Assembly: GCF_009674665.1 (NCBI RefSeq)
Contig: NZ_WKJD01000019.1
Location: 310,001-374,000, forward strand
Length of the DNA stretch: 64,000 bases
Source of the DNA: Agromyces kandeliae
GTDB lineage: Bacteria; Actinomycetota; Actinomycetes; Actinomycetales; Microbacteriaceae
Direction of reading: 5' to 3'
Both the position numbers and the translations under genes were made by a program. The notes below the pieces were generated by a model. It saw only the letters and a program-made list of their open reading frames with translations, was not told the origin of the DNA and did no database searches. Shown here piece after piece: positions 1-9,103 of the stretch (within the stretch, counting starts at the first letter, position 1; each line of letters starts with the position of its first letter).

Positions 1-42
1 GTCGTCACGCGCCCATCGCTCGCGGACGGCATCCATCGGCAT
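1..42 (-). CDS. Possible 5' end of an unidentified gene (partial)
   Basis: Fourteen codons run open off the left edge from an ATG at 42, reading MPMDAVRERWARDD; a second in-frame ATG lies at 36. A different frame opens at an ATG at 54-56. No family can be assigned from so little sequence. The gene would lie downstream of the DivIVA-repeat gene, with a possible promoter of its own at 82-111. Confidence 0.3.
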   Translation of the reverse strand, partial: MPMDAVRERWARDD

Positions 43-81
43 GTCGTCGTACTCATCCGTATGCCTGCCCACGATTGGATG

Positions 82-111
82 AGTGTAACGGAGGGAGTCC
101 CCCCGGTCGAA
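82..111 (-). promoter_or_regulatory. Candidate promoter reading off the left edge
   Basis: On the minus strand TTCGAC (106-111) is followed after 18 bp by TACACT (82-87), a good -10 match. Transcription would start near 75, giving a short leader to the ATG at 42. The -35 match is weak. It lies just after the stop codon of the DivIVA-repeat gene, so the next gene may be an independent unit. Confidence 0.35.
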
Positions 112-122
112 CCCCGAGCCGC

Positions 123-695
123 TCACCGGACCGCGAGCATCACGTCGACGACGGCGTCCAGGACGAGGTCGACCTGCGCCTCGCGGTATCCGCCGCGCTG
201 GGCGGAGAACACGACGGCGCGCACGTCGTCGATCGCCACCGGCCACCCGTCTCGGAAGTACCGGGTGAGTCGATCGGCGAACGCGTCGACCTCGTGCACG
301 TCGTAGCCGACGGCGAGCCAGCTGACGCGGTCGAAGCGGGCCCCCTCCGGGCGGGCGAGTCGGTTCGCCACCACCTGCGCCGTCGTCCGCGCCTCGGCGA
401 GCCATGCCTCGTCGCCGTGCAGCCGTGAGGCGATCTGCCGCTCGCGGAACGCGAACGCGTCCTCCAGTCGTTCCATGGCCGCGTCGACGTGGGAGGTCGA
501 GTAGCCGCCCTTCTGCATCGAGAACGCGGTCAGGCGGATGCGCTCGGCATCCAGCCCCTGATCCTCGGCCTCGGGGCGGCCGTCGTATGCGCGGCGGGCG
601 CGTTGGAGGAAGTCCTCGACCTCGGTGGTCTTGTAGCCCAGCTGATTCCTGCGGGCCCGGGGGAACGTGGCATCCACCGCACCAGTATCGCGCAC
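123..695 (-). CDS. DivIVA-domain repeat protein
   Basis: A small soluble protein (about 190 aa) made of four DivIVA-like modules, each centred on a GY-x4-V(D/E) core at about residues 20, 64, 130 and 169. Modules 1 and 3 (GYKTTEVEDFL, GYDVHEVDAF) resemble each other, and so do 2 and 4 (KGGYSTSHVD, RGGYREAQVD), giving an A-B-A-B layout. This is the pattern of the actinobacterial DivIVA-repeat family, presumed to act in polar growth or septum organisation; the exact role is unknown. It follows cdsA closely. Several GTG codons (716, 701, 695) are possible starts; 695 was chosen because a GAGGA lies 10 bases upstream. No membrane segment is seen. The family assignment is firm, the function inferred. 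Confidence 0.75.
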   Translation of the reverse strand: MRDTGAVDATFPRARRNQLGYKTTEVEDFLQRARRAYDGRPEAEDQGLDAERIRLTAFSMQKGGYSTSHVDAAMERLEDAFAFRERQIASRLHGDEAWLAEARTTAQVVANRLARPEGARFDRVSWLAVGYDVHEVDAFADRLTRYFRDGWPVAIDDVRAVVFSAQRGGYREAQVDLVLDAVVDVMLAVR

Positions 696-718
696 GAGCA
701 CCCGTTCCTCGCGCACGG

Positions 719-1702
719 TCAGGCGAAGATCTGGAATGCGACGAACGCGACCGCCGCGGACGGCAGGATCGAGTCGAGTCGATCGAGGAACCCGCCGTGC
801 CCGGGCAGCCACGAGCTCATGTCCTTGATGCCGAGGTCGCGCTTGATGAGCGACTCGGCCAGGTCGCCGAGGGTCGCCGTCAGGAAGATCGCCGCGCCGA
901 AGGCCAGGCCGAACCACCAGGGCTGCCCGAGCATGAAGAGCGCGAGCAGGACGCCGGCGACCAGGCTCGCGAGCGCGCCCCCGGCGAAGCCCTCCCACGT
1001 CTTCTTCGGACTGATGACGGGAGCCATCGGATGCCGGCCGAAGGCGAGGCCGGAGGCGTACGCGCCGGTGTCGGCGGCGACCGCGGTGATGATGAAGGCC
1101 AACGTCCACCACTGTCCGCCGTCGGCGGCGGTGAGCACGACCGCGAACGTGGCGAGGAAGGTGACGTACCCCTGCACGAAGATCCCCGCGCCGAGGTCGC
1201 GCGCGAGTCCCGACGTCTCGGCACGGACGCTCGCCGAGGCCTGCTGCGCGAGTCGCCACAGCACGACGAGCGTCATCCCGATGAGGACCGCTGCGAGCTG
1301 CCCCGCCGGCCCGCCGTAGTACGCCACGGGCACGGCCACGACCGCCGCCGCGACGGTCGGGATGCGCGGCACCCGGTACCCGCCGTGCTTCAACGCGGCC
1401 GCGAGCTCGGAGCTGGAGAACCCGGCCAGGACGACCGCGAACACCATGAACAGCTCCTTGAACACGAGGAGGCTGAGCAGCAGCGTGCCGCCGAACGCGA
1501 GTCCGATCAGGATGGCGAGCAGCAGGTTCCGACCGGTCCGGGCGTTGATGCGCTCCTGGGCCTCGTCGAACTGCGCCCGCGACGCCTCGAACTGGCGCTC
1601 GAGATCGACCCGCCGCGCATGCATCTGAGCGCGGAGGTCGTCGCGCGTCGAATGCCGCTGGTCGTCGGCGTCCGACCGTTCCCCATCAGGGACGCCCGTC
1701 AT
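719..1702 (-). CDS. cdsA: Phosphatidate cytidylyltransferase
   Basis: Makes CDP-diacylglycerol from phosphatidate and CTP, the branch point of membrane phospholipid synthesis. The 327-aa protein has a hydrophilic N-terminus of about 70 residues, then several hydrophobic segments. Near the C-terminus it carries the CdsA signature: SLIKRDLGIKD, then GHGGFLDRLDS, whose Lys, Asp and His residues bind substrate and metal. The N-terminal extension is longer than in Escherichia coli but common in actinobacteria. The gene lies 8 bp after frr, in the order pyrH-frr-cdsA, and is probably cotranscribed with both. An integral inner-membrane location is expected. Confidence 0.95.
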   Translation of the reverse strand: MTGVPDGERSDADDQRHSTRDDLRAQMHARRVDLERQFEASRAQFDEAQERINARTGRNLLLAILIGLAFGGTLLLSLLVFKELFMVFAVVLAGFSSSELAAALKHGGYRVPRIPTVAAAVVAVPVAYYGGPAGQLAAVLIGMTLVVLWRLAQQASASVRAETSGLARDLGAGIFVQGYVTFLATFAVVLTAADGGQWWTLAFIITAVAADTGAYASGLAFGRHPMAPVISPKKTWEGFAGGALASLVAGVLLALFMLGQPWWFGLAFGAAIFLTATLGDLAESLIKRDLGIKDMSSWLPGHGGFLDRLDSILPSAAVAFVAFQIFA

Positions 1703-1710
1703 GGTGTGCC

Positions 1711-2265
1711 TCAGACCTCGAGGAGTTCGGCTTCCTTGCGCTTCAGCGCCTCGTCGATCTGGTCGACGTGGGACTTGGTCACGTGCTCGAGCTCCTTCTC
1801 GCCGCGTGCCACCTCGTCGTCGCCGACCTCGCCCTTGAGCGACTCGAGGTCGTCCTTCGCCTTGCGACGGATGTTGCGGACGGACACCCGGGCGTCCTCC
1901 GCCTTCGAGCGCACGATCTTGACGAACTCCTTGCGGCGCTCCTCGGTCAGCTCGGGGAGGGTGACGCGGATGATGTTGCCGTCGTTCGACGGGTTCGCAC
2001 CGAGGTTGGGCGTGTCGCGGATGGCCTGCTCGATGTCCTTCATCGCGGACTTGTCGTAGGGCGTCACGACGAGCGTGCGGGCCTCGGGGTTCGCGAGCGA
2101 GGCGAGCTGGGCGAGCGGCGTCGGCGTGCCGTAGTAGCTCACCATGATCTTCTGGAAGAGCTGCGGGTTGGCGCGGCCGGTGCGGACGGAGGCGAAGTCA
2201 TCCTTGGCGACCTCCACGGCCTTCTGCATGCGTGCACTTGCTTCGGACAGTACATCCGCGATCAC
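1711..2265 (-). CDS. frr: Ribosome recycling factor
   Basis: Releases 70S ribosomes from mRNA after termination, together with EF-G. The 184-aa length matches the family (about 185). Diagnostic stretches are visible: the N-terminal helix with VRTGRANP, the middle domain with [16 protein letters not shown] and [13 protein letters not shown], and the C-terminal helix with [12 protein letters not shown]. It sits 30 bp downstream of pyrH and 8 bp upstream of cdsA. An ATG start is preceded by a strong AGAAGGAG ribosome-binding site. Confidence 0.98.
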   Translation of the reverse strand: MIADVLSEASARMQKAVEVAKDDFASVRTGRANPQLFQKIMVSYYGTPTPLAQLASLANPEARTLVVTPYDKSAMKDIEQAIRDTPNLGANPSNDGNIIRVTLPELTEERRKEFVKIVRSKAEDARVSVRNIRRKAKDDLESLKGEVGDDEVARGEKELEHVTKSHVDQIDEALKRKEAELLEV

Positions 2266-2295
2266 GGGGACTCCTTCTCTCGGGCTCGGGACAGT

Positions 2296-3027
2296 CTATC
2301 GATCGGCGGCCGGCTCGCCGTTGCTCACGATGGTGCCGAGGTCGGCGCCCAGGATCGCCTTCGTCACGTTGCCCGCGGGCTCCATGCCGAAGACCTGCAT
2401 CGGCATGCCGTTGTCCATGCAGAGGCTGAACGCGGTCGAGTCGACGACCTTGAGGCCCCGCTGCAGCGCCTCCTGGTAGCTGATCCGGTCGATCTTGTGG
2501 GCGTCGGGATTCGTGCGGGGGTCGTCGGAGTAGACCCCGTCGACGCCGTTCTTCGCGACGAGCACGACCTCCGCGCCGATCTCCAGTGCGCGCTGCGCCG
2601 CGACCGTGTCGGTGGAGAAGTACGGCAGCCCGGCACCGGCGCCGAAGATGACCACCCGGCCCTTCTCGAGGTGCCGCTCGGCTCGGCGCGGGATGTAGGG
2701 CTCGGCGACCTGCGTCATCGAGATCGCGGACTGGACCCGGGTCTCGGCACCCGCCTGCTCGAGGAAGTCCTGGAGGGCGAGCGAGTTCATCACGGTGCCG
2801 AGCATGCCCATGTAGTCGGCGCGTCCGCGATCCATCCCGCGCTGGCTCAGCTCGGCGCCGCGGAAGAAGTTGCCGCCGCCGACGACGATCGCGACCTCGA
2901 CCGTGCGCGCGGCATCGGCGATCTCGCGCGCCAGCGAACTGACGACGTCGGGGTTGACTCCCAGTGCGCCGCCGCCGAACGCCTCGCCCGACAGCTTGAG
3001 CAGCACCCTGCGCGTGTGTTCCGTCAT
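2296..3027 (-). CDS. pyrH: UMP kinase
   Basis: Phosphorylates UMP to UDP in pyrimidine nucleotide synthesis; a hexameric enzyme of the amino-acid kinase family. The 243-aa protein starts with the nucleotide-binding strand [13 protein letters not shown], has [10 protein letters not shown] near residue 55, the acceptor-site region [16 protein letters not shown], and the C-terminal segment GTIVSNG. It is separated by 161 bp from tsf, with a hairpin terminator between them. It is therefore probably the head of a pyrH-frr-cdsA unit rather than a continuation of rpsB-tsf. Confidence 0.97.
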   Translation of the reverse strand: MTEHTRRVLLKLSGEAFGGGALGVNPDVVSSLAREIADAARTVEVAIVVGGGNFFRGAELSQRGMDRGRADYMGMLGTVMNSLALQDFLEQAGAETRVQSAISMTQVAEPYIPRRAERHLEKGRVVIFGAGAGLPYFSTDTVAAQRALEIGAEVVLVAKNGVDGVYSDDPRTNPDAHKIDRISYQEALQRGLKVVDSTAFSLCMDNGMPMQVFGMEPAGNVTKAILGADLGTIVSNGEPAADR

Positions 3028-3144
3028 CCCCGACCGATCCTTCCCCTCTGGGAGTCAAAACTAGTGGTTCCGGGCCCGCGCCGCAGTGCAGGCGGGACCG
3101 CGCCGCGGCCGATGCGCGTCGCCGCGGCCTCCGGACACGGCAAA

Positions 3145-3177
3145 GGAGCCCGGACCGCGCGATGCGGTCCGGACTCC
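3145..3177 (-). terminator. Hairpin terminator after tsf
   Basis: Inverted repeat with 14-bp arms (3145-3158 and 3164-3177, one mismatch) around a 5-base loop, followed on the minus strand by TTTG. It starts 11 bp past the tsf stop codon, so it most likely ends the rpsB-tsf transcript before pyrH. Confidence 0.8.
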
Positions 3178-3188
3178 CCTGTCACGTG

Positions 3189-4019
3189 TTACGCGCCGAC
3201 CTTGAAGCGCGCGAAGTCGCTCACGGTCAGACCGGCGTCCTGCACGACCTTGCCGACGGACAGCTTGTTGTCCTTGGCGTAGTCCTGCTCGAGCAGCGCG
3301 ACCTGCTTGAAGAACGCGCCGAGGCGACCCTCGACGATCTTCGGGAGGGCGGCCTCGGGCTTGCCCTCTTCGCGGGTGATCTGCTCGACGAGCGCACGCT
3401 CCTTCTCGACCGCCTCGGCCGGCACGTCCTCACGGGTGAGGTACTCCGGTGCGGCGAACGAGATGTGCTGCGCGATCGAGCGCGCGGTCTCCGCGTCGTC
3501 GCCCGCGTAGCCGAGGACCACGCCGACCTGCGGGGGCAGGTCCTTCGAGGTCTTGTGGAGGTAGATCGAGAAGTGCTCGCCCTTGACGAGGCGGACGCGA
3601 CGGAGCTCGACCTTCTCGCCGAGGATCGCGGCCTCGCCGTCGATGAGCTCGCCGACGGTGCCGGCCTCGGCCGGCGCGGCCAGGGCGGCCTCGACGGTCT
3701 CGGCCCGGCCCGCGGCGACGGCCGCGAGCACGCGGTCGGCGAGGCCGACGAACTTGTCGCCCTTGGCGACGAAGTCGGTCTCGCACGCGAGCTCGATGAG
3801 GGTGGCGGTGCCGTCGCCGTTCTCGACGGCGGCGACGAGGCCCTCCGAGGTCGAGCGGTCGGCACGCTTGGCGTTGCCCTTGGCGCCCTTCAGGCGAAGG
3901 ATCTCGGTCGCCTTCTCGATGTCGCCGTCTGCCTCGACGAGCGCGTTCTTGGTGTCGCTCATGCCGGTCCCGAGCTGCTCGCGGAGCGCCTTGATGTCGG
4001 CGATGCTGACGTTGGCCAT
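3189..4019 (-). CDS. tsf: Elongation factor Ts
   Basis: Guanine-nucleotide exchange factor for EF-Tu. The 276-aa protein begins with the UBA-like N-terminal domain (ADIKALREQLGTGMSD) and then the conserved TDFVAKGD motif that contacts EF-Tu near residue 80; both EF-Ts signature regions are present. It follows rpsB by 46 bp, the usual order, and ends at a strong hairpin terminator. The length is typical for actinobacteria. The start codon is ATG, preceded by GGGAG. Confidence 0.98.
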   Translation of the reverse strand: MANVSIADIKALREQLGTGMSDTKNALVEADGDIEKATEILRLKGAKGNAKRADRSTSEGLVAAVENGDGTATLIELACETDFVAKGDKFVGLADRVLAAVAAGRAETVEAALAAPAEAGTVGELIDGEAAILGEKVELRRVRLVKGEHFSIYLHKTSKDLPPQVGVVLGYAGDDAETARSIAQHISFAAPEYLTREDVPAEAVEKERALVEQITREEGKPEAALPKIVEGRLGAFFKQVALLEQDYAKDNKLSVGKVVQDAGLTVSDFARFKVGA

Positions 4020-4065
4020 GTGGAATGGACTCCCTGTCGTTTCGGAGTGGGTGGGGGTGCCGCGT

Positions 4066-4983
4066 CTACTCGGCGGCAGCAGCGGCCGTGGCGTCGGCCT
4101 CGGACTCGGTCGCGGCGACCTCGGTCGCCGCCTCGTCGACGACCTCAGCGGCCTCGGCCTTCGCCTCGGACTCCGACTCCGCGACCTTCTCGGTCTCGGC
4201 GGAGGCCTGCTCCGGGGTGGTCTCCGAGCCGGCCTTGAGGAGCTCCTGCTCCCACTCGGCGAGCGGCTCGGCCTCTTCGCCCTCCTCGGGCTTCTGGTGA
4301 CGCTGGATGAGGCCCTCGGCGGCCGCGTCGGCGATGATGCGCGTGAGCAGGCTCACCGAGCGGATCGCGTCGTCGTTGCCCGGGATCGGGTACTGGACCT
4401 CGTCGGGGTCGCAGTTCGTGTCGAGGATGCCGATGACGGGGATGCCGAGCTTCTTGGCCTCGTCGATCGCGAGGTGCTCCTTCTTGGTGTCCACGACCCA
4501 GAGCGCCGACGGCGTCTTCGAGAGGTTGCGGATGCCGCCGAGCGACTTGTGCAGCTTGTCGAGCTCGCGCTTCTTGAGGAGGAGCTCCTTCTTGGTGAAG
4601 CCCGAGGTCGTGCCCTCGAAGTCCAGCTCCTCGAGCTCCTTCATGCGCGCGAGGCGCTTGGAGACCGTGGCGAAGTTGGTGAGGAGGCCGCCGAGCCAAC
4701 GCTGGTTGACGTACGGCTGGCCGACGCGCGTGGCCTGCTCGGCGATCGACTCCTGCGCCTGCTTCTTCGTGCCGACGAAGAGGATGGTGCCGCCGTGGGC
4801 GACCGTCTCCTTGACGAAGTCGTACGCCTTGTCGATGTAGGCGAGCGACTGCTGGAGGTCGATGATGTAGATGCCGGAACGCTCGGTGAAGATGAAGCGC
4901 TTCATCTTCGGGTTCCAACGGCGGGTCTGGTGCCCGAAGTGCACGCCGCTGTCGAGCAGCTGGCGAATGGTGACGACGGCCAT
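4066..4983 (-). CDS. rpsB: 30S ribosomal protein S2
   Basis: Component of the small ribosomal subunit. The N-terminal about 250 residues are classical S2 ([19 protein letters not shown], then [15 protein letters not shown] and [12 protein letters not shown]). The protein is 305 aa because of a C-terminal tail of about 50 residues rich in Ala and Glu, which is common in Microbacteriaceae and probably disordered. It is the first gene of the rpsB-tsf unit. Its leader holds two hairpins, and its ATG has a strong AGAAGGAG ribosome-binding site 6 bases upstream. Confidence 0.98.
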   Translation of the reverse strand: MAVVTIRQLLDSGVHFGHQTRRWNPKMKRFIFTERSGIYIIDLQQSLAYIDKAYDFVKETVAHGGTILFVGTKKQAQESIAEQATRVGQPYVNQRWLGGLLTNFATVSKRLARMKELEELDFEGTTSGFTKKELLLKKRELDKLHKSLGGIRNLSKTPSALWVVDTKKEHLAIDEAKKLGIPVIGILDTNCDPDEVQYPIPGNDDAIRSVSLLTRIIADAAAEGLIQRHQKPEEGEEAEPLAEWEQELLKAGSETTPEQASAETEKVAESESEAKAEAAEVVDEAATEVAATESEADATAAAAAE

Positions 4984-5013
4984 GGCCGTACTCCTTCTGT
5001 TCTCAGTTGATGC

Positions 5014-5140
5014 TCCGACCGGCGGTCGGAAGCCCTGGTGCCCGGCACGGCTCCGCCGGCTCGTGCTTCGAGGCAGCGAGCGGGACTGAGTGGAGTCGGT
5101 GGCCGAATGGGCACGCGTAGTCGCCCCGACAGGCGGGGCG
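5014..5140 (-). promoter_or_regulatory. Structured leader of rpsB-tsf
   Basis: The 280-bp gap between rpsB and the divergent M23 gene holds two perfect short hairpins on the rpsB leader strand. One is distal (5122-5140: 7-bp arms, 5-base loop); the other (5014-5030: 7-bp arms, 3-base loop) lies just upstream of the ribosome-binding site. A possible -10 element, TAGCAT, sits at 5149-5154. Such hairpins would suit autoregulation by S2, which is known in other bacteria, but no known S2-binding motif was recognised. Confidence 0.4.
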
Positions 5141-5263
5141 CTCCGGTCATGCTATCACGGCGCTGCTTGGCGACCCCTCCTCACCACCGGTGCTCCGACG
5201 GCCGTCACGCCCCACCGCGGGCGCGCGGCCGACGAGCGCCTGCGGCTGCGCCACGCTCGACGC

Positions 5264-5836
5264 ATGCGCCTCTCCCCCGTTCCCGGCCCCGCCGTCGCGG
5301 CGGGCGTCGCAGGCCTGCTCGCCGCCCTCGTCGTCGTCCTGGCCGCGCCCGGTTCCGCGTCGGCATCGACGAGCGCATCGCCGGTCCCGACCGAGCGCGC
5401 CGCAGCATCCGTCGTCGGGCCGGCCGACCGCTGGGACTGGCCAGTCGGACCGCCGGTCGTCGTCGTCGGGCCGTTCCGAGCCCCGCCGACGCCCTACTCG
5501 GCCGGACACCGCGGGATCGATCTCGCCGCCCTGCCGGGGAGGACGGTCGTGGCGCCGGCGACCGGCGTCGTGTCGTTCGCGGGCCCCGTCGCCGGCCGCG
5601 GGGTGCTCTCGATCGATCACGGCGGCGGTGTCGTCAGCTCGATCGAGCCGGTCGCGGCCGGCGTGGCGACCGGTGCCGCGGTGCGGGCCGGCGATCCGGT
5701 TGCGGTCGTGACGACGGGCGGTCACTGCGACGACCGATGCGTCCACCTCGGCGTGCGGGTGCACGGCGAGTACGTCTCGCCGCTGCTGTGGTTCGGCGGA
5801 GTGCCCCGCGCGGTGCTCCTCCCCATGGCGGGATGA
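5264..5836 (+). CDS. M23-family (LytM-like) secreted peptidase
   Basis: Probable peptidoglycan hydrolase or a related non-catalytic envelope factor. The 190-aa protein has an N-terminal signal peptide (hydrophobic residues about 9-30, ending in an Ala-Ser-rich cleavage region), then an M23 beta-barrel domain. Metal ligands are recognisable: SAGHRGIDLA (His and Asp of HxxxD, near residues 81-87) and CVHLGVR (the HxG-like motif near 160). Two cysteines near residue 155 could form a disulfide. The ATG at 5264 begins the signal peptide; longer in-frame starts lack one. It is read divergently from rpsB and convergently with xerC. Confidence 0.85.
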   Translation: MRLSPVPGPAVAAGVAGLLAALVVVLAAPGSASASTSASPVPTERAAASVVGPADRWDWPVGPPVVVVGPFRAPPTPYSAGHRGIDLAALPGRTVVAPATGVVSFAGPVAGRGVLSIDHGGGVVSSIEPVAAGVATGAAVRAGDPVAVVTTGGHCDDRCVHLGVRVHGEYVSPLLWFGGVPRAVLLPMAG

Positions 5837-5855
5837 CGCGGGGCGTCGAGCGCGT

Positions 5856-6851
5856 TCAGGCGCGCGGGTGCGCCGTGCGATAGGTCTGCTTGAGCCGTTC
5901 GGCCGAGACGTGGGTGTAGATCTGCGTCGTTCCGAGGCTCGCATGCCCGAGGAACTCCTGGACGGCGCGGAGGTCGGCACCGCCGTCGAGCAGGTGCGTG
6001 GCGGCGCTGTGCCGGAAGGCGTGGGGTCCGGCGGGACCGGAGCCCGGCAGCTCCTCGAGGAGGCCGGCGACGAGGCGATGCACGCTCCGGACGCCGAGGC
6101 GGCCGCCGCGGACGCCGACGAACACGGCCCGCCCCGCGTGGCCGCTCGCTGCGCCCTCGGATGAGGAGGAGGCGGCGAGCAGTGCAGGTCGACCCGAGGC
6201 GAGGTAGCGGTCCAGCGCCGCGGCGGCGGGTGCACCGTACGGGACGACGCGTTCCTTCGACCCCTTGCCCGTGACGCGCACCGTGCGGTTCCCGCGATCG
6301 ATGTCGTCGATGTCGAGTCCGACCAACTCGGAGACGCGGAGCCCGCACGCGTAGAGCATCTCGATCACCGCGAGGTCGCGGACGGGCACCGGCTCGCCCC
6401 CGGCGGCGCGCGCCTGGAGGCCGTCGAGCAGTGCCGAGACCGCGGGAGCCGCGACGACGCGGGGCAGGCTGCGCCTGGCGCGAGGGGCGCGCAGTCGTGC
6501 GGCCGGATCGGTCGGCAGCGCTCCGGTGCGTTCGAGCCAGGCGCAGAGCCCTCGGGCGGATGCCGCGCGGCGGCTCACGGTGGCCCGGGCGAGTCCGCGC
6601 TCGGTGGCCTCCCACAGCCAGTCGCGCAGCAGGTCGAGGTCGACGCCGTCGACGGTGGTCACGGCACGCGCCTCCGCGAACCGCGTCAGGTCGGCGAGAT
6701 CGGATGCGTAGGCGGCCACCGTGTGCTCCGAATAGCCGCGCTCCAGGCGGACATGCCCGAGGTACGCGTCGACGGCGTCGTCGATGCCGGTCGGGCGGAC
6801 ATCGGTGCGCGTCCGGTTCCGCGGCGGGTCGTCCTCCGCCGGATCAGCCAT
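5856..6851 (-). CDS. xerC: Tyrosine recombinase XerC
   Basis: Resolves chromosome dimers at dif together with XerD. The 331-aa protein has an N-terminal SAM-like core-binding domain (about residues 22-110) and a C-terminal catalytic domain. Active-site residues can be read: Arg in [12 protein letters not shown], Lys in [11 protein letters not shown], HxxR in [12 protein letters not shown], His in [12 protein letters not shown], and the nucleophilic Tyr in IYTHV. An N-terminal addition of about 20 residues is hydrophilic. Its ATG overlaps the stop of the upstream phosphoesterase gene by 8 bp. The neighbourhood (dprA, comM, yraN) is the usual actinobacterial one for XerC rather than a mobile element. 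Confidence 0.9.
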   Translation of the reverse strand: MADPAEDDPPRNRTRTDVRPTGIDDAVDAYLGHVRLERGYSEHTVAAYASDLADLTRFAEARAVTTVDGVDLDLLRDWLWEATERGLARATVSRRAASARGLCAWLERTGALPTDPAARLRAPRARRSLPRVVAAPAVSALLDGLQARAAGGEPVPVRDLAVIEMLYACGLRVSELVGLDIDDIDRGNRTVRVTGKGSKERVVPYGAPAAAALDRYLASGRPALLAASSSSEGAASGHAGRAVFVGVRGGRLGVRSVHRLVAGLLEELPGSGPAGPHAFRHSAATHLLDGGADLRAVQEFLGHASLGTTQIYTHVSAERLKQTYRTAHPRA

Positions 6852-7764
6852 CCGTCACCCATTCGCGCTTCCGCGAGAAGCGGTCGAGCCGGCCTTCCTC
6901 GTCGAGTGCTTCGACCTCGGCCAGGAACTGCTCGCCGAAGCTGGTGATCTCGCCGAACGTCCCGACGGGCACCACCGAGGTGACGACGGCGTCGTCGAAG
7001 CAGTGCACGAGCGAGAAGGACCTGCCGCCGTCGATGCCGACGAGGTGCCGCGCGGGCGCGGAGAGGTCCATCGTGTAGGCGAGCGAACCGGCCACGGAGA
7101 CGGGGATCCCGGCGAAGGTGCCCTGCGTCGGATAGTGGAGGTGCCCGCCGAGGATCGCGCGGACGTCGCGGTCCCGGAGGACCTCGGCGAACTCGTCCTG
7201 ACGTCGGAGCTCGAGGACGTCCATCAGCGCCAGGGGGGTCGCGATGGGGGCGTGGTGCAGCGCGACGATCGTCCCGTTCGGTGCGGGCGCCGCGAGCACG
7301 GCGTCGAGCCAGTCCAGCGTCTCGGCTTCGAGGATGCCGTGGTGGTAGCCAGGCACGCTCGAATCGACGGTGACGATGCGCAGGCCGTCGAGGTCGATCA
7401 CCTGGTTCACCGGGCTCTCGTCCCCGCTGTCGTCGTCGAGCAGCACCCGTCGGAAGGGAGCGCGTTCGTCGTGGTTGCCCATCACCCAGATCAGGCGGGC
7501 GCCGGTCGCCGCGGCGACTGGGTCGAGCGCGGCACGGACGCGACGATAGGCGTCGTCCTCGCCGAGGTCGGCGATGTCCCCGCTGACGAGGATCGCGTCG
7601 ATGCCGCCCGCCATGCGCGCGATCTGCTCCGACGCGCGTTCGAGCTGGGTGACGGTGTCGGCGCGCCCGCCGAGTCGCGCACCGCCCTCGAGGAGGTGCG
7701 TGTCGCTGAGGTGCGCGATCACGTGTCGTGCCGCGGGGTACCTGCCGAGCCGAGGATGATCCAT
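6844..7764 (-). CDS. Metallophosphoesterase (CpdA-like)
   Basis: Binuclear-metal phosphoesterase of the calcineurin superfamily, close to 3',5'-cyclic-nucleotide phosphodiesterases. In 306 aa the five motifs appear in order: DTH in [11 protein letters not shown] (about residue 21), GDIAD (about 62), GNHDE (about 96), an ALHHAP motif (about 167) and GGHLHYP (about 208). The true substrate cannot be told from sequence: cAMP, another cyclic nucleotide or a phospholipid headgroup are all possible. It starts 49 bp after dprA and overlaps xerC by 8 bp. Confidence 0.85.
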   Translation of the reverse strand: MDHPRLGRYPAARHVIAHLSDTHLLEGGARLGGRADTVTQLERASEQIARMAGGIDAILVSGDIADLGEDDAYRRVRAALDPVAAATGARLIWVMGNHDERAPFRRVLLDDDSGDESPVNQVIDLDGLRIVTVDSSVPGYHHGILEAETLDWLDAVLAAPAPNGTIVALHHAPIATPLALMDVLELRRQDEFAEVLRDRDVRAILGGHLHYPTQGTFAGIPVSVAGSLAYTMDLSAPARHLVGIDGGRSFSLVHCFDDAVVTSVVPVGTFGEITSFGEQFLAEVEALDEEGRLDRFSRKREWVTDG

Positions 7765-7813
7765 GTCTGCCTCCGCGGCCAGCCTAGAACCACCGTCCGC
7801 GTGAAGCCGAGCC

Positions 7814-9103
7814 TCAATCGGGGGGTCGGCGAACCCAACCCTCGCCGGACCGGGCCGCGAGGCCCGTGGCGTCCAGTGCGCCGAGCGCCCCCATGACGGC
7901 CCCGGGGGCCAGCCCCGTCGAGCGGACGAGCTCGCCGATGGTGCGCTCGCGGCGGGCCGCGAGGGCGTCGAGCACCCGCCGTTCGGGCGAGGTCAGCCCA
8001 TCGAGGGCCGGCAGCGGCGCCCGCCCGTCGACCCGGACGACGTCGTCGCGGGACTCGTCGGCGAGCCCGACCGCCGCGTCCCCGACGAGCTCCGCCATCT
8101 GCGCGGCATCCGTCACGCAGACTGCATCGAACTCGCGGAGCAGGCGATGGCAGCCCGCCGATGCCGGACTCGTGACCGGTCCGGGCACGGCACCGAGCGG
8201 GCGGCCGAGCGCCGCCGCGTGACCGGCCGTGTTCAGCGACCCGGATCGCATGCCCGCTTCGAGCACGACCGTCGCCCGGGAGGCGGCCGCGATCAGCCGG
8301 TTCCGCTGGAGGAAGCGCCAGCGCGTCGGAGCCGCGCCGCACGAGAGCTCGGAGACGACCGCGCCGGTCTCGGCGATGCGGCCGAGGAGCGTCTCGTGAC
8401 CGGCGGGATAGAAGCGGTCGACGCCGCCCGCGAGGAAGGCCACCGTGGTGCCCCCGGCGGCGAGCGCCGACCGGTGCGCCGTTCCGTCGATGCCGTAGGC
8501 GCCGCCCGAGACGACGGTGAACCCGCGGTCGACGAGGCCGGCCGACGCCTCGATGGCGACGTGCTCGCCGTACCCCGTCGCAGCTCGCGCGCCGACGAGG
8601 GCGATGCCCGGTGCCTCGGTGAGCGCCGCCGACCGACCGCGCACCCACAGCGCGAGCGGCGCGTGAGCGCCGAGGTCGGCGACCGCGTCCGGCCACGCCG
8701 CATCGGCGGTGAGCAGGAGTCGCGCGCGCACGCGCGCGGCCTGCGCGACCGACCGGGTGAACGCCGCCTCGTCGAGGCGCGGCCGCCAGCGTGCGAGTCC
8801 GGCGGCGAGTTCGCGTGCGCTCGGGGCATCGAGCCCGCCCGGATCGTGGGCGGCCGCCCGCTCGGCGAGCTCGGCCCCGGAGCGACCGCCGAGCAGCCCG
8901 GCCGCGACCGGTCGGGCGCCGAGCATGCCGACGATCTTGCCGAGCACGCCGTCGCCGGGCTCGGAGACGTAGCCGAGCAGGGCGGTCGCGACCGCCTCCT
9001 CGACGTCGATCGACGCCGAGGCCGCCCCACCCGAGCGCGGCCTGACCACGGCGATCGCGTCGGCGAGGTCGGCGGCGAGCGCGGCCAGGATGTCGCCGCT
9101 CAT
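7814..9103 (-). CDS. dprA: DNA processing protein DprA
   Basis: Binds incoming single-stranded DNA and loads RecA during transformation; DprA is also widespread in non-competent species. The 429-aa protein has the DprA Rossmann-like core with ALVGARAATGYGEHVA, VVSGGAYGIDGTAH and the ssDNA-binding signature around GMRSGSLNTA. It ends with a winged-helix domain (ERTIGELVRSTGLAPGAV), which mediates partner contacts in some species. The N-terminal segment of about 110 residues is actinobacterial in type. Its ATG overlaps the comM stop by 4 bp (ATGA). Pairing with ComM supports a role in DNA uptake or recombination. Confidence 0.92.
   Translation of the reverse strand: MSGDILAALAADLADAIAVVRPRSGGAASASIDVEEAVATALLGYVSEPGDGVLGKIVGMLGARPVAAGLLGGRSGAELAERAAAHDPGGLDAPSARELAAGLARWRPRLDEAAFTRSVAQAARVRARLLLTADAAWPDAVADLGAHAPLALWVRGRSAALTEAPGIALVGARAATGYGEHVAIEASAGLVDRGFTVVSGGAYGIDGTAHRSALAAGGTTVAFLAGGVDRFYPAGHETLLGRIAETGAVVSELSCGAAPTRWRFLQRNRLIAAASRATVVLEAGMRSGSLNTAGHAAALGRPLGAVPGPVTSPASAGCHRLLREFDAVCVTDAAQMAELVGDAAVGLADESRDDVVRVDGRAPLPALDGLTSPERRVLDALAARRERTIGELVRSTGLAPGAVMGALGALDATGLAARSGEGWVRRPPD

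Noticed and set aside
123..1259. 378-codon reading that would fuse the DivIVA-repeat protein to an upstream Arg-rich segment
   Set aside because: The upstream part runs antiframe through cdsA and is not conserved sequence; the real protein starts at a GTG near 695-716.
1768..3282. 504-codon plus-strand frame across frr and pyrH
   Set aside because: It overlaps two certain essential genes on the opposite strand and has no family resemblance.
5856..6851. XerC as the integrase of a mobile element
   Set aside because: Its position beside dprA and comM is the standard chromosomal one, and no attachment-site repeats or phage genes are near.
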